Below are positions 42,157 through 52,863 of a stretch of 64,000 nt of DNA, piece by piece. The position numbers and the translations under genes are program-made. Each line of letters starts with the position of its first letter. The stretch's first letter is position 1. Source of the stretch: Streptomyces sp. F001 (lineage in GTDB: Bacteria; Actinomycetota; Actinomycetes; Streptomycetales; Streptomycetaceae); assembly GCF_004187715.1 (NCBI RefSeq), contig NZ_QZWF01000001.1, positions 868,001 to 932,000 of the forward strand. Reading direction: 5' to 3'. The notes beneath the pieces were generated by a model, which ran no database searches, was not told where the DNA came from, and saw nothing but the letters and a program-made list of their open reading frames with translations.

Positions 42157-43356
42157 TCATTCTCCGGCTCGTCCGTCCCCGTGGCTTGCGTCGAGGATGC
42201 CGGGCAACGCCTGGAGAAGCGCCGCCACTTCGTCGTCGCCGAGGTTCAGCGGCGGCATGAGCCGTACGACATCGGGGGCGGGCGCGTTGACCAGGAATCC
42301 GGCGTCCTGAGCCGCCTGCTGCACCTGCGGTGCGAGCGGCTTGGTGAGCACCATACCCAGGAGCAGGCCCGCACCCCGGACATGGCCGACCAGCGGGTGG
42401 CCCAGGGACTCGATTCCGTCCCGCAGTTTCTCGCTCTGCCGCTTGACGTTCTCCAGCAGGCCCTCGTTCGCGATGGCGTCGAGGACGGCGAGTCCGGCGG
42501 CGCAGGCGACCGGGTTGCCGCCGAAGGTCGTGCCGTGGTGACCGGGCTGCAGCAGTTCGGCGGCCCGGCCGAAGGCGACGGTGGCGCCGAGCGGCAGCCC
42601 GCCGCCGAGCCCCTTGGCGAGCGTGACGACATCGGGCAGGACGCCCTCGTGGGCCTGGTACTCGAACCAGTGGCCGGTGCGGCCGATGCCGGTCTGCACC
42701 TCGTCCAGGACCAGCAGCGATCCGGTGGCGGCCGTGATCGCGCGGGCCGCCTTCAGATAGCCGGCGGGCGGGACGACGACACCGTTCTCGCCCTGGACCG
42801 GCTCGATGACGACCAGTGCCGTCTCCTCGGTGACCGCGGCGGCCAGCGCCTGCGCGTCGCCGTACGGGACGTGGGTGACGTCACCGGGCAGCGGCAGGAA
42901 CGGCTCCTGCTTGGCGGGCTGGCCGGTGAGCGCGAGGGCGCCCATGGTGCGGCCGTGGAAGCCGCCCTGGGTGGCGACCATGTGGGTACGCCCGGTCAGC
43001 CGGCCGATCTTGAAGGCGCCCTCGTTGGCCTCGGCCCCGGAGTTGCAGAAGTAGACCTTGCCGTCCCGGCCGAAGAGCTCCAGGAGCCGCTCGGCGAGCG
43101 CGACGGGCGGTTCGGCGACGAACAGGTTGGAGACGTGGCCGAGCGAGGCGATCTGGCGGCTCACCGCCTCGACGACCCCGGGGTGGGCGTGGCCGAGGGC
43201 GTTGACCGCGATGCCGCCGACGTAGTCGACGTACTCCTTGCCGTCGGCGTCCCACAGCTTCGCGCCCTCGCCGCGGACGAGGGGCAGTCGCGGGGTGCCG
43301 TAGTTGTTCATGAGCGCGCCCTGCCAGCGCGCGGTCAGTTCCTGGTTGGCGCTCAT
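42157..43356 (-). CDS. argD: Acetylornithine aminotransferase
   Basis: 399 residues; ATG overlaps the argB stop (ATGA). Class III PLP enzyme: [55 protein letters not shown] (Asp for the pyridine nitrogen), [20 protein letters not shown] (Schiff-base Lys about residue 249), and [13 protein letters not shown]. Converts N-acetylglutamate semialdehyde to N-acetylornithine. Normal length. Confidence 0.96.
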   Translation of the reverse strand: MSANQELTARWQGALMNNYGTPRLPLVRGEGAKLWDADGKEYVDYVGGIAVNALGHAHPGVVEAVSRQIASLGHVSNLFVAEPPVALAERLLELFGRDGKVYFCNSGAEANEGAFKIGRLTGRTHMVATQGGFHGRTMGALALTGQPAKQEPFLPLPGDVTHVPYGDAQALAAAVTEETALVVIEPVQGENGVVVPPAGYLKAARAITAATGSLLVLDEVQTGIGRTGHWFEYQAHEGVLPDVVTLAKGLGGGLPLGATVAFGRAAELLQPGHHGTTFGGNPVACAAGLAVLDAIANEGLLENVKRQSEKLRDGIESLGHPLVGHVRGAGLLLGMVLTKPLAPQVQQAAQDAGFLVNAPAPDVVRLMPPLNLGDDEVAALLQALPGILDASHGDGRAGE

Positions 43357-44257
43357 TCGGCATCCCCCTCTTGCTCGTCGGGCACGACCATCGTGCCGAT
43401 GCCCTCGTCGGTGAAGATCTCCAGCAGGATCGAGTGCTGGACCCGGCCGTCGATGACGCGGGCGGTGTTCACGCCGCCCCGTACGGCGTGCAGACAGCCC
43501 TCCATCTTCGGCACCATGCCGGAGGACAACTCCGGCAGCAGCTTCTCCAGTTGGGAAGCGGTGAGGCGGCTGATCACCTCGTCGCTGTTGGGCCAGTCCT
43601 CGTAGAGGCCCTCGACGTCGGTGAGGACCATGAGGGTCTCGGCGCCCAGCGCAGCAGCGAGTGCCGCAGCCGCCGTATCAGCATTGACGTTGTAGACATG
43701 TCCGTCGTCCTGGGAGCGGGCGATCGAGGAGACGACCGGGATGCGGCCGTCGGCGAGCAGTGCCTCGATCGCGCCCGTGTCGATCTCGGTGATCTCGCCG
43801 ACCCGCCCGATGTCGACCAACTCGCCGTCGATCTCGGGCTGGTGCTTGGTGGCGGTGATGGTGTGCGCATCCTCGCCGGTGAGGCCGACGGCGAGCGGGC
43901 CGTGCTGGTTGAGCAGCCCGACCAGCTCCCGCTGCACCTGTCCGGCCAGCACCATGCGTACGACGTCCATGGCGTCCTCGGTGGTGACGCGCAGGCCCGC
44001 CTTGAACTCGCTGACGATGCCGTGCTTGTCGAGGGCGGCGCTGATCTGCGGGCCGCCGCCGTGCACGACGACCGGCTTGAGGCCGGCGTGGTGGAGGAAC
44101 ACCACGTCCTGCGCGAACGCGGCCTTCAGGTCCTCGTCGATCATGGCGTTGCCGCCGAACTTGATGACGACGATCTTGCCGTTGTGCCGGACCAGCCAGG
44201 GCAGCGCCTCGATGAGGATCTGGGCCTTGGGCAGTGCGGTGTGCTTACGCGTAGTGC

Positions 44258-44261
<4 letters not shown>
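43353..44261 (-). CDS. argB: Acetylglutamate kinase
   Basis: 302 residues; ATG overlaps the argJ stop. Amino-acid kinase motifs: [37 protein letters not shown] (substrate glycine loop), [34 protein letters not shown]. The N-terminal helix before the core ([20 protein letters not shown]) is typical of hexameric, arginine-inhibited NAGK, so feedback control by arginine is expected. Phosphorylates N-acetylglutamate. Confidence 0.96.
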
Positions 44262-46488
<2,227 letters not shown>

Positions 46489-46515
46489 CCACATCGGCGC
46501 TTGCCCCTGAGGGGG

Positions 46516-47862
46516 TCAGCGCTTCGGCGCCGCGATGAAGTAGGGGGCGGCTCCGGCCGGGCCGCCCGAGGTGCCGGGGAGTACGCAGTACCCGCGGATC
46601 CGGTTGCCGAAGATCCAGCTGGTGAGGAGCTCCGCCCGGCCGTCGCCGTTCAGATCGGCGAGCCGGGCGCCCGAAGCGAAGCGGTGGACGTCCGAGCCCT
46701 CGGCCGGCAGATCGCAGGCCGCGCGGTCGAACGCCTGGGCGTCCTTCCCGGTCAGCCCGCCGGACCGGTCCTGCTTGAGCACGACCACCCGGCCCTGGAG
46801 CGTCCGCTTGTCCATCTGGGCCCGGGGAGATCCGATCGCCGCGTCGAGGTCACCGTCACCGTCGGCGTCCCCGAGGGCGAGGGCGAAGCCGAAGTCCATG
46901 TCCTCGCCCCCTCTCGGCGCCCTGGGACGGATGACTGTCGCGTCGCCGCCGTCGGGGCCGGACGCGCTGCCGGGCACCACGCCCACATGGCCGCCGTCCA
47001 CGTCGTACACGTCCCCGAACAGGACGTCGTCGATCCCGTCCCCGTCCAGGTCTCCGGTGGCGAGTTCCTGACCGGCCCGCAGGTCCTTGCCCGCGGTCTT
47101 CTTCACGGTCTTCGGCTCGGCAAGGCCGTCGGGCGTACCCCTGAGATACAGGAGGAACGGCGTGCCCACCATTTCGCCGTCGTAGTCGACCCAGGCTGTG
47201 GCCAGGAGATCGTCGATGCCGTCGCCGTTCACGTCACCGGCCGCGAGGTCGAACGTCTCCCACACCTCGAGTTCGTCCTCGTCCACAGGGTGCTCGCGGG
47301 TCTTCAGGGTGATCTCGGTCGTGCGCGCCGCCCCGCCCCGCCGGGTGATCGGTCCGTGGGCGACCGTCTCCTGGGACGCGAGATCCAGGTGGCCGTCCCC
47401 GTCGAAGTCGCCCGTGACCATGCGTCCGCCGCCCACGTCGATCGCGGTACCGCCGGACAGGCCGCGCGGTCCGCCCCACAGCACCGTCGGGCCGGGGCCC
47501 CCGCTCACGACGAGGTCGGTGTAACCGTCGCGGTCCAGGTCGCCCGGGGTCGTGTCCCAACCGAAGCTGCCGTCCGGCTCCGCCCGGCCCGGCACTCCGG
47601 GTGAGTTCCGCGAGATCACCTGGGTGCGCGGCTTCCGGGCGGTCGCCGAGCCGTACACCACGCCGACGTATCCGGCGGACCGCTCGCCGTCCACGGTGCC
47701 GAACTCCTGGGGGATCACGACGTCCTCGTAGCCGTCCGCGTCGAAGTCCACTGCGTGCACCCGGGGGGCGGTGGACGAGCCCGCGGGTGCGGAGGGCCCG
47801 ATCAACGCCGCCGCGACCACCGTCACCGTGCCCACCACCGCTGTCCGCCGCGCACGCTTCAC
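46516..47862 (-). CDS. Secreted FG-GAP repeat protein
   Basis: 448 residues from GTG 47860-47862, preferred over the GTG six codons upstream because GGAGG lies seven bases before it. Signal peptide RRTAVVGTVTVVAAALIGPS. At least six FG-GAP/VCBS blades with calcium-type loops: DFDADGYEDVVIP, DLDRDGYTDLVVS, DFDGDGHLDLASQ, DVNGDGIDDLLAT, DLDGDGIDDVLFG, DADGDGDLDAAIG, DLNGDGRAELLTS. A seven-bladed propeller like integrin alpha is expected. Extracellular, ligand unknown. Downstream of argC but read from the GH51 side; a terminator separates it from the GH51 gene. Confidence 0.88.
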   Translation of the reverse strand: MKRARRTAVVGTVTVVAAALIGPSAPAGSSTAPRVHAVDFDADGYEDVVIPQEFGTVDGERSAGYVGVVYGSATARKPRTQVISRNSPGVPGRAEPDGSFGWDTTPGDLDRDGYTDLVVSGGPGPTVLWGGPRGLSGGTAIDVGGGRMVTGDFDGDGHLDLASQETVAHGPITRRGGAARTTEITLKTREHPVDEDELEVWETFDLAAGDVNGDGIDDLLATAWVDYDGEMVGTPFLLYLRGTPDGLAEPKTVKKTAGKDLRAGQELATGDLDGDGIDDVLFGDVYDVDGGHVGVVPGSASGPDGGDATVIRPRAPRGGEDMDFGFALALGDADGDGDLDAAIGSPRAQMDKRTLQGRVVVLKQDRSGGLTGKDAQAFDRAACDLPAEGSDVHRFASGARLADLNGDGRAELLTSWIFGNRIRGYCVLPGTSGGPAGAAPYFIAAPKR

Positions 47863-47884
47863 TCGCCGACCTCCGCTCACCGTT

Positions 47885-47926
47885 CCGGAGACGGCGGACG
47901 TCCATGCGAACGCCCGCCGTCTCCGG
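47885..47926 (-). terminator. Terminator after the GH51 gene
   Basis: Perfect 13-bp stem CCGGAGACGGCGG (47885-47897) with its complement (47914-47926) and a 16-base loop, 42 bases past the GH51 stop. Confidence 0.75.
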
Positions 47927-47968
47927 TACGACCCGCAGGTGAACCACGAGGTTGTACGTGGGCGAGAA

Positions 47969-50452
47969 CTACCTCTGCTTGATCCGCAGGAAGGTGACCG
48001 AGTTCGCCGGGAAGGTGTACTCGAACTTCGAGGCGACCCCCGACACGGTCGACGTCACCGGCGTGACAGGGGTGTTCGTCTCGGTGTTCACTGCGTCCGG
48101 CTCGCCCGCCAGAGTGGTCACCCGGGCCCGGGACGCGACCTTCGCGCCGCCGAGGTCGATGGCCGTACGGGCATCCGCGGACTGGGCGTTGACGACCTTG
48201 ACGATCAGGTCACCGGTCGCCGCGTCCTTGGTGACGACCTGGCGGAACGGCTCGGCCGGCTTGTCGTCGGTGAAGCTGCCCCACTTCTGGCCGTCGAGGT
48301 AGAGGGTGACCTGGCGGCCCCGCACCTTGACGTCGATGTCGTAGGCGCGGCCCGTCTCGATCGACCCGGCCTTGGAGATCAGCGTCGACTTGCCGCCGTC
48401 CGAGGCCTGTTCGACGGCGGACTGGGTGTTGTTCCAGCCGCCCAGGTTCCACCAGTAGTAGTTGCCGGTGTCCTTGACCCCGAAGGCGACCAGGAAGCCC
48501 TCCTTGCCGGACTTCTTGGTGGCCTTCACATGCAGGTCGTAGTCGTGCCAGCTCGGGTCGCCCGCCGTGACCATGGTGTTCTCGGCGGCCTCGTCGCTCT
48601 GGACGTAGGTGCCGTCCTGGATGGTCCAGCTGCCCGTGCCGTTGTGCGTCCACTTCGAGGCGTCGCCGGAGAAGTCGTCGCTCAGCAACGAGGTTCCGTC
48701 CGCCGCCGTCACCTTCACATCGTCGTACGCCGCACTGGTCGCCCAGGTCGACAGGCCGACGGCGCCGGTGATCGGGCCGCTGACGGTGGGGGTGCCGGTC
48801 GCGGTGGACGGGACGACGCGGTCACCGACGTTGTTCATGAACAGCTTCTGGACCTCGTAGTTGGCCGAGTTCCAGGAGGCGTGGTTGTTGAACCAGATCA
48901 TGTCGGGGCGCCACTGCACGTAGTCCTCGTTGGCGAGCAGCGGGGCGTACGAGGCGAGCTTGACGATGTCGGCGTTGCGCTCCAGGCCGGTCATGTAGGC
49001 GGCCTCCGCGAGGGCGTTCTCCCAGGCGTTGCCCTGGGAGGCGTACTCGCCGAGGAAGACCTTGGGGCCGTTCCTGTCGTAGCTGTCGTAGCGGTCGTTG
49101 TTCTGCAGGAACCACTGCGGGCTGTTGTAGTAGTGCTCGTCGACCATGTCGACGTTCGCCTCGCGGTTGAGCTTCCAGGCGGTGTCGAAGGTCGCCCCCG
49201 TGTCGTCCGGGCCCGAGTTGGAGATGACGGTGATGTCCGGGTACTTCGCCTCGATCGCCGCGCGGAACTTCTGGAAGCGGGCGAAGAACTCGTTCGGCAG
49301 GTTCTCCTCGTTGCCGACCGCGAGATGGGTGAGGCGGAAGGGCCTGGGGTGGCCCATCTCGGCGCGCTTCTTGCCCCAGGTGCTGGTCACGGGACCGTTG
49401 GCGAACTCGATGAGGTCGAGAGTGTCCTGGATGTGCCGCTGGAGCAGCGCCTCGTCGTCGGTGGCGCGGTTCTGGCCGCATCCGGTGACCAGGGCCGGGA
49501 CGACGGGCAGCGGCATGGCGCCGATGTCCTCGGAGAAGCGGAAGTACTCGTAGTAACCGAGGCCGTAACTCTGGTTGTAGCCCCAGAAGTTGGCGTTGGT
49601 GGCACGCTCCTCGACCGGGCCGATGGTGTCCTTCCACTGGTAGGACCGCTTGCGCTGCCAGCCGGAGGCCTCGCTGTAGTCCTGCATGGAGCCGGTGTTG
49701 ACCAGACAGCCGCCCGGGAAGCGGACGAAGGCGGGGTCGAGGGCCTCGATCTTCTCGGCGAGGTCCTTGCGCAGGCCGTTCGGCTGGTTCTTGTAGGTGT
49801 CGCGTGGGAACAGCGACACCATGTCGAGGGCTGCGGCGTCGGTGGCGGCGACGGTGAGGCGGCCGCGGCTGCTGGTGCGGGTCGCGGTGAAGGCGGCGGT
49901 GTACTTCTTCCAGCCACCCTTGGCGGCCACCTGGCGGGCGCTCGCCAGTTCGCCGGCGGCGTCCTTCAGGGACACGGTGAGGGTGGTGCCGGCCGCAGCG
50001 CGCGCCCAGACGGAGAAGTCGTACCTCTTGCCCTTCTCCAGCCGGATCCCGGTGTTGTAGCCGGCGTTCGTCACGGACGAACCGGCCTCCAGGGAGAGGT
50101 AGTTGCGGTTGCGCTCGTTGAGCCGGCCGTCGTCGCTGCGGACCTGCGCCGTGCCGCCGACCGTCCAGGAGGTCAGGGGGGTGTAGGAGGAGTGGTCGGC
50201 GGTGGAGTACTCGAAGGACCGGTTCTGCACGAGTTCGGCGTACAGGCCGCCGTCCGCGGCCCGGTTGATGTCCTCGAAGAAGACGCCGTACATCGTGTCG
50301 TCGATCTCGGCGCCGGTCCCGGCCGGGTCGACGGTGATCTCGTAGTCGGTGACGGCCTCGGCGTGCGCGGGGGCGGGCACGAGGGCGAAGGCCGTCAGGA
50401 GGGCGGTCGCGGTGAGACCGAGTCTCCAGCGGGTGCACGTGGTGCGTGACAT
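47969..50452 (-). CDS. Secreted alpha-L-arabinofuranosidase (GH51-type) with accessory domains
   Basis: 827 residues from ATG 50450-50452. Signal peptide LGLTATALLTAFALVPAPAHA. Domain order: YGVFFEDINRAADGGLYAEL (barrel entrance), an inserted CBM4_9-like module (SFEYSTADHSSYTPLTSWTV to about 190), and the (beta/alpha)8 barrel with acid/base Glu in LTHLAVGNEENLPNEFFARF and nucleophile Glu in KVFLGEYASQGNAW. A concanavalin-like module starts at DDFSGDASKWTHNGTGSW, and the C-terminal beta domain of GH51 ends with TFLRIKQR. It removes arabinose from arabinan or arabinoxylan outside the cell. Confidence 0.92.
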   Translation of the reverse strand: MSRTTCTRWRLGLTATALLTAFALVPAPAHAEAVTDYEITVDPAGTGAEIDDTMYGVFFEDINRAADGGLYAELVQNRSFEYSTADHSSYTPLTSWTVGGTAQVRSDDGRLNERNRNYLSLEAGSSVTNAGYNTGIRLEKGKRYDFSVWARAAAGTTLTVSLKDAAGELASARQVAAKGGWKKYTAAFTATRTSSRGRLTVAATDAAALDMVSLFPRDTYKNQPNGLRKDLAEKIEALDPAFVRFPGGCLVNTGSMQDYSEASGWQRKRSYQWKDTIGPVEERATNANFWGYNQSYGLGYYEYFRFSEDIGAMPLPVVPALVTGCGQNRATDDEALLQRHIQDTLDLIEFANGPVTSTWGKKRAEMGHPRPFRLTHLAVGNEENLPNEFFARFQKFRAAIEAKYPDITVISNSGPDDTGATFDTAWKLNREANVDMVDEHYYNSPQWFLQNNDRYDSYDRNGPKVFLGEYASQGNAWENALAEAAYMTGLERNADIVKLASYAPLLANEDYVQWRPDMIWFNNHASWNSANYEVQKLFMNNVGDRVVPSTATGTPTVSGPITGAVGLSTWATSAAYDDVKVTAADGTSLLSDDFSGDASKWTHNGTGSWTIQDGTYVQSDEAAENTMVTAGDPSWHDYDLHVKATKKSGKEGFLVAFGVKDTGNYYWWNLGGWNNTQSAVEQASDGGKSTLISKAGSIETGRAYDIDVKVRGRQVTLYLDGQKWGSFTDDKPAEPFRQVVTKDAATGDLIVKVVNAQSADARTAIDLGGAKVASRARVTTLAGEPDAVNTETNTPVTPVTSTVSGVASKFEYTFPANSVTFLRIKQR

Positions 50453-50480
50453 GGATACTCCGCGGCTCGACGATGGGAGC

Positions 50481-50498
50481 TGTTCGATATATCGGACA
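50481..50498. promoter_or_regulatory. Operator-like palindrome before the GH51 gene
   Basis: TGTTCGATATATCGGACA, an 18-base palindrome with one mismatched pair, 29 bases upstream of the GH51 start. The AT-rich centre stands out against the local GC. It resembles operators of GntR/LacI-type sugar repressors; no regulator gene is adjacent. Confidence 0.65.
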
Positions 50499-50588
50499 TT
50501 GGTCAGCACTTCGAACGGCAAGATAGGGAGGGGGCGCAGTGGCGTCAATGGATCGCGCAGCGACGGGCGGGACGGAGAGCGGGACGGG

Positions 50589-51050
50589 ATGGGCGAGTTC
50601 TGGCCAGTACCGGATGTGCTGGCGTATCTGGCCGGGCACTGGCGGGTGGAGCGCTCGGTGCGGGATCTCGCGAGCGGTGAGCGGGGCGAGTTCACCGGGA
50701 CGACTCTTTTCAGCCCGCTGGAGAGCGGCGGGCTGCTGCACGAGGAGTCCGGCACTTTCGTCTGGCAGGGAGCGGCCCGGCCCGCCGAGCGGACACTGCG
50801 CTTCCTGCCCGGGAGTTCGCCCGGCACGGCGGACGTCCGCTTCGCCGACGGCCGGCCCTTCCACGACCTGGACCTGACCGCGGGCCGTCACCTCGCCGAC
50901 CACCCGTGTGCGGCCGACCTGTACCGGGGCGAGTTCACCGTCCTCGACGAGAACCGCTGGCGGTCGGTGTGGCGGGTGCGCGGGCCCGCGAAGGACCTCG
51001 TGCTCACCACCGACTACGCGCGTGAACCCACTGTCAGTGCCCGCCTCTAA
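50589..51050 (+). CDS. DUF6314-like small protein
   Basis: 153 residues from ATG 50589 (MGEFWPVPDVLAYLAGHWRV). Pattern of a single beta-barrel: HWRVERSVRDLASGERGEFT, GGLLHEESGTFVWQG, RTLRFLPGSSPGTADVRFAD, GRPFHDLDLTAG, HPCAADLYRGEFTVLDENRW and RSVWRVRGPAKDLVLTTDY. This matches my recollection of the DUF6314 family, which is of unknown function and lipocalin-like. It is divergent from the GH51 gene and ten bases before the next gene. Confidence 0.75.
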   Translation: MGEFWPVPDVLAYLAGHWRVERSVRDLASGERGEFTGTTLFSPLESGGLLHEESGTFVWQGAARPAERTLRFLPGSSPGTADVRFADGRPFHDLDLTAGRHLADHPCAADLYRGEFTVLDENRWRSVWRVRGPAKDLVLTTDYAREPTVSARL

Positions 51051-51060
51051 GGTGCTCGGC

Positions 51061-51606
51061 ATGACCCAATGGACCCAGGACTCCTACGGCCACCACGAGG
51101 TGAACGTCGTCTTCGCACGGGGCACTTCACTCGACGCCCTCACCGGCGGCCTGCGCGAACTGGCGCGCGATCCCCTCGACCACGGTGAGGGGAACGGCTG
51201 GATATGGGCGGTGCACGACATGCTCAACGCGGACATCGAGGACTACGACCCCATCGACTACCGACGCGTGTGCCCGGACGGCGCCGAGCTGGTCGTGATC
51301 GTGACAGAGCCGTGCAGCCCCAAGGGCTTCCCGCCCGACTTCGACTATTACCGCGACGGCCGGCTGATCCTCCACTTCAGCTTCGAGGACCTGGGCCAGC
51401 GCGTGGGCGACGACCCGGACCACCTCTCCCCCGAGCTCCTGGCCGCGAACCTCATCGGCCCCGACGCGTACTGCCCGCACGCGGACGACGACGACCACGC
51501 CGGCTGGGAGCACGCCGGCGACGACCGGGAGCGGCTCATGAAGGTGATCGCCGACTTCTACAACCTGCCGTCGCCGCCGCTGGCCGCGGAGGTGACGGCG
51601 CGTTGA
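51061..51606 (+). CDS. DUF6461-like protein, paralogue 1
   Basis: 181 residues from ATG 51061. HHEVNVVFARGTSLDALTGG is related in layout to FATFCKGMDLPTLTGVFGEA of the next gene. NGWIWAVHDMLNADIEDYDP, GAELVVIVTEPCSPKGFPPD, RDGRLILHFSFEDLGQRVGD and MKVIADFYNLPSPPLAAEVT follow. Acidic (DDDDHAGWEHAGDD near the C-terminus). The strand pattern is that of DUF6461-like actinobacterial proteins; function unknown. Its stop overlaps the next start. Confidence 0.7.
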   Translation: MTQWTQDSYGHHEVNVVFARGTSLDALTGGLRELARDPLDHGEGNGWIWAVHDMLNADIEDYDPIDYRRVCPDGAELVVIVTEPCSPKGFPPDFDYYRDGRLILHFSFEDLGQRVGDDPDHLSPELLAANLIGPDAYCPHADDDDHAGWEHAGDDRERLMKVIADFYNLPSPPLAAEVTAR

Positions 51607-52145
51607 CATGGCTCGCCCCGAACACGTTCGCCACCTTCTGCAAGGGCATGGACCTGCCCACCCTGACCGGCGTCTTCGGCGAGGCCGGGCTGCCCGCCTC
51701 CGCCACCGGCGAGTCGTCGGGCTGGGCCTGGGCCTCCCATGACACCCCCGCCGTGCCGCACGGCGGGAGCGTATGGACGCTGGCGCGCGACATCACCGGC
51801 TTCCGCTACGAGGGCAGCGCGGAGACCGTGTTCCTGGCCTCCACGCCCGCGTGCGCCTGCCCGCACGGGCAGAGCTGTCTGGTCCCGCACTGCCCCGAGC
51901 ACCCGTTCCAGTTCACGTACAACCGGGGTGGGTTCGAGCAGCTGTATCTCAATGTCGGAGGGCGTCGCGAGTCGCGGCGCGGCGGCGGCATGGCCGATCT
52001 GCTGGTGCGCGAGCTGCTGGACGCGGGGATCGTCGGCCGGGACACCTCGCGCTACGACGCCGACCCCGAGTTCAACGCGGACGGCGCTCACACGATGCGG
52101 ATCCTCGTCAAGCACTTCGGGCTCCCGTCACCTCTACGTCCGTGA
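51603..52145 (+). CDS. DUF6461-like protein, paralogue 2
   Basis: 180 residues from a TTG (51603-51605) that overlaps the TGA of the previous gene; other starts would lose the FATFCKGMDL strand. SSGWAWASHDTPAVPHGGSV and VWTLARDITGFRYEGSAETV align with the first paralogue. It has an extra Cys-rich insertion, STPACACPHGQSCLVPHCPE, with C-x-C-x5-C-x5-C, which could bind metal. It ends TMRILVKHFGLPSPLRP. Its end overlaps the convergent next gene by 12 bases. Confidence 0.7.
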   Translation: MTWLAPNTFATFCKGMDLPTLTGVFGEAGLPASATGESSGWAWASHDTPAVPHGGSVWTLARDITGFRYEGSAETVFLASTPACACPHGQSCLVPHCPEHPFQFTYNRGGFEQLYLNVGGRRESRRGGGMADLLVRELLDAGIVGRDTSRYDADPEFNADGAHTMRILVKHFGLPSPLRP

Positions 52146-52727
52146 GGGCTGGGTCGGCACCCCGTCGAACCGCAGGTTCCAGCGGCCCGCCCGGCCGGTG
52201 ACGGTCGTGGTCGACAGCGGGCGGACGTCGAGGTTCCAGTACGTCGCGGGCGGCGCCTTCAGGGCGTACACCAGGGCGGCGCGGATCACCGAGGGCTCGG
52301 CCACGGCTACGACCCGGCCGCCGTCCTCCACGGGCCGGGTGTCGAGCCAGCCGCCGACCCGGGTGATGAACGCCAGCAGCGACTCGCCGCCGTGCGGTGT
52401 GCCGCGCGGATCCGCGAGCCAGGCGTCCACCGCCTCCGGCTCGCGGGCCATCGCCTCGCCGAGCGTCAGCCCGCGCCAGCGGCCCATGTCGCAGTCGCGC
52501 AGGGCGAGTTGCACCAGCGGCGCGTACCCGAGGGCGTCGCCGGTGGCACGGCTGCGCGGGGTGGGCGAGCAGTAGCGCAGCTCGGCCGCCGACAGCGGCA
52601 CCAGACCGTGGGCGACGCGCTGCACCTCGTCCCAGCCGGCCTGGTCCAGCGGACGGTCGTCCTCGAAGCGCTCCGCGAGCAGCGGGGAACTGCGCGCCGC
52701 GGCGACGAACGTGACCCGAAGTGGCAT
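52134..52727 (-). CDS. Histidine-phosphatase-family homologue lacking catalytic histidines
   Basis: 197 residues from ATG 52725-52727. The fold is clear from DDRPLDQAGWDEVQRVAHGL, LRYCSPTPRSRATGDALGYA, RDCDMGRWRGLTLGEAMARE, GTPHGGESLLAFITRVGGWL and the C-terminal ATYWNLDVRPLSTTTVTG. However, the position of the RHG motif reads FVAAARSSPLL, and the second His (HGG) region reads VVAVAEPSVIRAALV. The two histidines that carry out phosphoryl transfer are therefore absent. It may bind rather than hydrolyse its ligand. Confidence 0.8.
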   Translation of the reverse strand: MPLRVTFVAAARSSPLLAERFEDDRPLDQAGWDEVQRVAHGLVPLSAAELRYCSPTPRSRATGDALGYAPLVQLALRDCDMGRWRGLTLGEAMAREPEAVDAWLADPRGTPHGGESLLAFITRVGGWLDTRPVEDGGRVVAVAEPSVIRAALVYALKAPPATYWNLDVRPLSTTTVTGRAGRWNLRFDGVPTQPSRT

Positions 52728-52863
52728 GCCGCGATCGTGATTCGCGAAAGTGCGCAGGTCAAGAGCTGTCACCTTCGAGTTACCCAGGGTATGCGAAACC
52801 TTGCTTCCAGGTCAGGATCAGCCGGGCAACCCGCTACAAACAGAGCGCCATCCATTGATCCGG

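Noticed and set aside
47771..50449. 892-codon open frame on the plus strand
   Set aside because: Antisense to the GH51 gene and its terminator; it has no recognisable motif.
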